Assembly: GCA_038380795.1 (NCBI GenBank)
Contig: CM076264.1
Span: 1,552,001-1,616,000, forward strand
Source: Pyrocephalus nanus
Taxonomy: Eukaryota > Chordata > Aves > Passeriformes > Tyrannidae
Reading direction: 5' to 3'
Length of the DNA stretch: 64,000 nt
The notes under the pieces were generated by a model. It was given only the letters and a program-made list of their open reading frames with translations. It did not search any database and was not told where the DNA came from. Both the position numbers and the translations under genes were made by a program. Shown in pieces: positions 60,181 to 64,000 of this stretch (its first letter is position 1; each line of letters starts with the position of its first letter).

Positions 60181-63100
60181 AGTTTGCTCTTGCTGAAAAG
60201 ATAAGGGATGTTTTTGCAAGGAAATGTGAGCGTTTTAGGGAGTTCAGTCCTGGAAGTTGGTAGGAGACCGGCAGGTCTTGCTCGCAGGTCTGTGCAAAGC
60301 CCAAGCCTGTGTTGCTTTCCAGAGGAGTGTAACACAATGTGTGTTTTCAAAGCTCTGGAGGCAAACACTCTGTGCTTTCAGAAGCTAGCAGGAGTATTAG
60401 AAGGTACCAGATGCAATTGCCCTACCCAGTGAAATCCCCATAGCTCTTCTTCTTGTGCCCTGAAGGAGGGGACTGTTGTGACCTGAGTGGCTCTCCTAGT
60501 GCTGCAGGATGGCTCACTGCTCTCAAGCAGACTTGGTGCGTTACTCATGAGAAGCACATCGAGGGCACTGTTGCCAAAAGCCCCTTAACTCTCCAGCATT
60601 TGGCTCTCTTACCTCAACTGAATGTTTCTCAGCACCTCCTGTTTCTGCCTCTTGCAAAAGAGTGAGCCAGGGGAAGTCAGTGGGAATTTGGCAGTTTGCT
60701 TCCAAGGGCCCTGCAGTAGTTTCACAGGGAGTGGGCAGGCAGGCAGGGCTGAGCCTGGGACTCTTACAGAGCCAGCTCCCCACTGCATGTTGTTTTCACA
60801 GCTAACTGAGGCAGGACTATTGGAAAAGGCAGGACCTGCTAATCAAGTTTCCAAAGCCAATAGGTTTGCTCACCTTAGACCTTTACTAATCAGCTATCAG
60901 GGAGTGCTTGCTGAGACGCTGTGTTCTGTCTAGATTTCCTGGGAAGTGGATGGAAAGGACGGACAAGTCCTGATTCTTGATGACTTGAATACAAATCTGA
61001 GAGGTACAGACTTGCTTTTTGTGGTTCCCTTGGAAATCAGTGCTAGTGGACTAATTCAGCTGTAATACTAAGGAATGCAGTGTGGGAATTTGTTCCCTTG
61101 AATTCAGCAGCTACAGTGAGCTTGCATGACTGTGTCTGTGTAAAACAAACCAAAAAAAGCCCAGCACCTCAAGGTCATGAGGAAATAGCTGTGAACGAGG
61201 ACTGAGTCCTCAAAATGTGTGGGGGGAGTTTCGTTGGTGTAAAGAGGATTTCCTGCATGCACAGGTGTGTTCAGGGTGAGCTGCTTTTGTAATGATGACT
61301 TGGCATTGACGGTTTGTCAGCCAAGGCAAAGCCTCCGAGACAAGCACAGTCTGCAGTCTTTCTGCACCTAGATCCTTCCACTGAGATCCTTTTATCCTCT
61401 GAAACTTCCTGACTTAGGCTGAATTACTCCTGACTTAATCCAACGTAAATATTGTATCACTGGGGAGTCTGCACAAACCCCTGGAAGTGCAGGAGCTGCC
61501 AGTTTCCATCTCGCTGAGCATCCCCTCTGACTGACAACGCTGTGGTCAGCATGAGCGGCTTCCGAGGAACCTACCAGAAATGCTGCAAGATGTATTTATG
61601 GAATAACCTGCCCACAGGGAAAGTTTTACCCTTCCAGTCCCACCGAGCATGCGTGTGTATGTGTTCTCTAATCTTCACCATCAGAACTTTGCCTGTTCTC
61701 ATTATCCATACGCATGTCAGATGCTGTCATTGACAGCGATACCTTGCACGACCTCGCTGGAAAACGAGTTCCTGAGTTAGCTGAGTGAGGAGAATGTGTG
61801 TGTGCTGGATGACAGGGCAGCCAAATAATTCCTGCATGGCAAGCAGGCGTTTTGGTGAAGGTGGTATCCTGCCCTGTGCCCTGCTGAGGCATTGCCTCGG
61901 CTGGGATGGGAGGCTGGCGTTGGCGAAGGCCGACTTCGTGTCTTGTGAGCAGGGCTGAATCCAGCAGGCTTGAAAGGCAGGTTCAAACAGCCAGCCAAAG
62001 GCTTCCCGAGCCAAACTGGTTCTCCCTGGCCTGTTCAGCGAGGGGAGAGCTAGCGGGCTGTGGGCCTGAGTGACGAGCTTATCTCTGGTTATTAAATCAA
62101 ACGGAGAAAATATTGGAAATGGCTGGGTAGGTTTGGAGCGGGAACGTGCGAGCCAAGCCGTGTAAGAAATGCCAAAAGGTACACATATACAGCGCGGCCG
62201 ACAAGTCGGCTCTAGCCGGCGGGTTTTATTTTGTCAGTCACGATGACAGACAGGATTATTACTGCATTTTCTTGGGTGTTTCTCTGAGAGTGTACTCATT
62301 TTCAAACTTGGCTGAGACAACTGCCCTGGCTCTTGATTTAAGGGCTTCTGGAAATGGCTCTGGTAGGGTTTTAGATGATTAAATGTAGCGATGGTATATT
62401 TAAAGACTGACTTGGAATCATGCATCCTAATGGCAAAACATTTTTTCAGCCAGAAAATCCAATGCACAGGTTTAAAGTGACAGTGTGTGAAGTTACAGTG
62501 AGTTGTGAGGAACTGGAATTGGTAGGGGAGTTATTTAGGTTTGTTACTAAAATAGCGAGCTAAGAGCTATTTGTGGCTCTGAGCGCTGCTCAGGAGCATC
62601 CTAGAGGTGCTTTGACTGAGGGATTGCAACCTTTGCGGGGATCCTAGAACCCCCCTGAGTTGCCTCAGTGGCAAGAGGCAACACCAGTCTTTTCAAATGG
62701 CTAAGGTGTCTTCTCTTCAGGAGCTTCCCAGGTCATTTAAAAATAAGGTGAAGTGAAGGTACAGACTAACTGGCACATCATCAGGGAGTTAGAGCATGGA
62801 GAGAGAGCAGTCTTTGCTTCGGAGTCTTTGGAAGAGGGGAAGATGTACCATTATTTGGTTAGGTCTTGAGTATATAAAGCTTCCCAGTTGATTTGGTGCT
62901 TTGCTTTTGTTAATAAGGGACTGTCATTAGTTGAAATGAAATACAGCTGTGAGCACAGGAGTCATTGCTGTACCCGCTGGAAACTCACTGGCTGTTGAAG
63001 AACATGTACTTAAGGAACTGGATTTATTAAATAGAGCAGTGGAGCCCAAGTCCTGATCCATTCACGTGCAGACCCTGGCTCTGAGATCTTTGAGGAGAAC

Positions 63101-63835
63101 ATTAACCAGGGTGAGGGGACATTGGCTTAAAGCCAGTTGTCTGTTCTCAGGGGCTGGGGACAGCATGGGGGTGACAGCAGCAGGGGAGAGGAGGAATTCA
63201 GCAGGCCATCCTTCTGCAGTGCTCTCAACTCCGCAAGTGCTGTGGCTTCTGTTGCTGCTGCTTTTTCGCCTGGCCAATGGATTGCATGTTATTCCCTAGT
63301 ACAGAGTTTGGACAGGTGACAAAAGTGGAACTTGGTAGTGAGGAGCAGCTGAAGAGGCAGTTGCCTGTGGTAATCCTAAACCTCGCCGAAGAAGGGGAGT
63401 TTTCCCCCTACAGAGCTACAATAGCCTCCTTTGTTCCCCTGAGAGTCCGTGCCCTTCCCGTGATGGATTGCTGTTCTGCCATGTTCCTTGTGAGCTGTTC
63501 GCAGAGCTCCGGGCTTTAAAAATATTTTATGGATCTCGTCACCTTGGCCTGGACAGGCAAGCTGAGGGCAGGAGCCACAGCTGACTGACTGAACGAGATG
63601 TGGAATACTGGCACTGCTGCTCTCATCCAACACCAGTCTGGAGGGAAGGGTTGGAAGGGTGATTAGTGTCCACAGAAGTGTGTGTGTGTAGGAGAGAGAG
63701 GAAGAACTAAGACTAGACTGGTGAACAAGGTGAGCCTTGCCATGCTGGAAGGTATGGAGAAGCAACATATAAGGTATTATTTCCTTGGAAAATTATCATG
63801 AACTGACCGAATGATGGTTTCTACGTTTTCCCTGC
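60181..63835. other. Intergenic region downstream of DCK, part 6
   Basis: 3.7 kb without a recognised gene or repeat family. 62040-62400 is a candidate conserved non-coding stretch, by appearance only. Confidence 0.6.
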
Positions 63836-63836
63836 G

Positions 63837-63880
63837 TTTTTTTGTTGTTGTTCTTGTTGGGGGTTTGTTTGTTTGTTTTT
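63837..63880 (+). repeat. (TTG/TTTG)n low-complexity run
   Basis: Interrupted TTG and TTTG units near the right edge, before a sharp rise in G+C at about 63930-64000. Confidence 0.85.
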
Positions 63881-64000
63881 TGTTTAGGTGTTTGGTTTTT
63901 TTTCTCAGTGCCGTGTCCTTTACGACCCAGATGCGCCCTGGGTCGTGCGTTCCCAGTGGCTGGGATGTCGCCGCGGGAGCGGGACACGCTCCCAGCTCCC

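Noticed and set aside
59593..60368. Overlapping 203- and 227-codon ORFs on both strands
   Set aside because: Both span the orphan CpG island, where high G+C suppresses stop codons; the products are low-complexity P/G/R/A with no recognisable family.
60000..64000. Search for SLC4A4 first coding exons expected from synteny
   Set aside because: None of the N-terminal NBCe1 sequences I know appear in any frame, so no SLC4A4 exon is claimed.

Overview
This window is nuclear DNA from a vertebrate, almost certainly a bird. Three things point there: two complete, intron-split vertebrate housekeeping genes with canonical GT-AG junctions; many truncated CR1-type LINE 3' ends (the 'tttgggttggaagggacc' family, ending in an ATTCTATGAT-like tail), which are the dominant avian repeat; and the gene order MOB1B-DCK, which is also found on human 4q13.3. 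The CR1 copies resemble neoavian/passerine consensus, but I cannot name the species.

Layout. (1) 1-1090 is a CpG island and promoter with a G-rich imperfect minisatellite. (2) 665-19692 is MOB1B on the + strand: six coding exons (14, 167, 94, 134, 164 and 78 nt) that join to a 216-residue Hippo-pathway adaptor, with a 12.4 kb first intron and a probable 3.5 kb 3' UTR. (3) 23.75-24.05 kb is a CR1 fragment whose end has grown into a 20-bp tandem array. (4) 24.18-24.78 kb is the DCK CpG island, with a perfect CRE and an E2F/CHR-like pair. (5) 24516-29991 is DCK on the + strand: seven coding exons joining to a 257-residue deoxycytidine kinase, with a 3' UTR of roughly 0.2-1.3 kb. (6) About 31.3-64 kb has no recognisable protein-coding gene. 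It holds CR1 fragments, simple repeats, an orphan CpG island near 60 kb and a few candidate regulatory stretches. By vertebrate synteny SLC4A4 would be expected beyond DCK, but I saw none of its exons here.

The two genes are neighbours in the same orientation but are not functionally coupled as far as is known. MOB1B is the phospho-dependent co-activator of LATS/NDR kinases in the nucleus and cytoplasm; DCK is the rate-limiting kinase of deoxynucleoside salvage.

The least explained signal is a chain of minus-strand open frames at 30.58-31.47 kb, convergent with DCK. Exon-like blocks there share compatible splice phases, and a 35.45-35.91 kb ORF could join in phase. I recognise no family, so it is offered as a hypothesis. 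I saw no prokaryotic-type system, CRISPR array, rRNA/tRNA gene or intact retrovirus.
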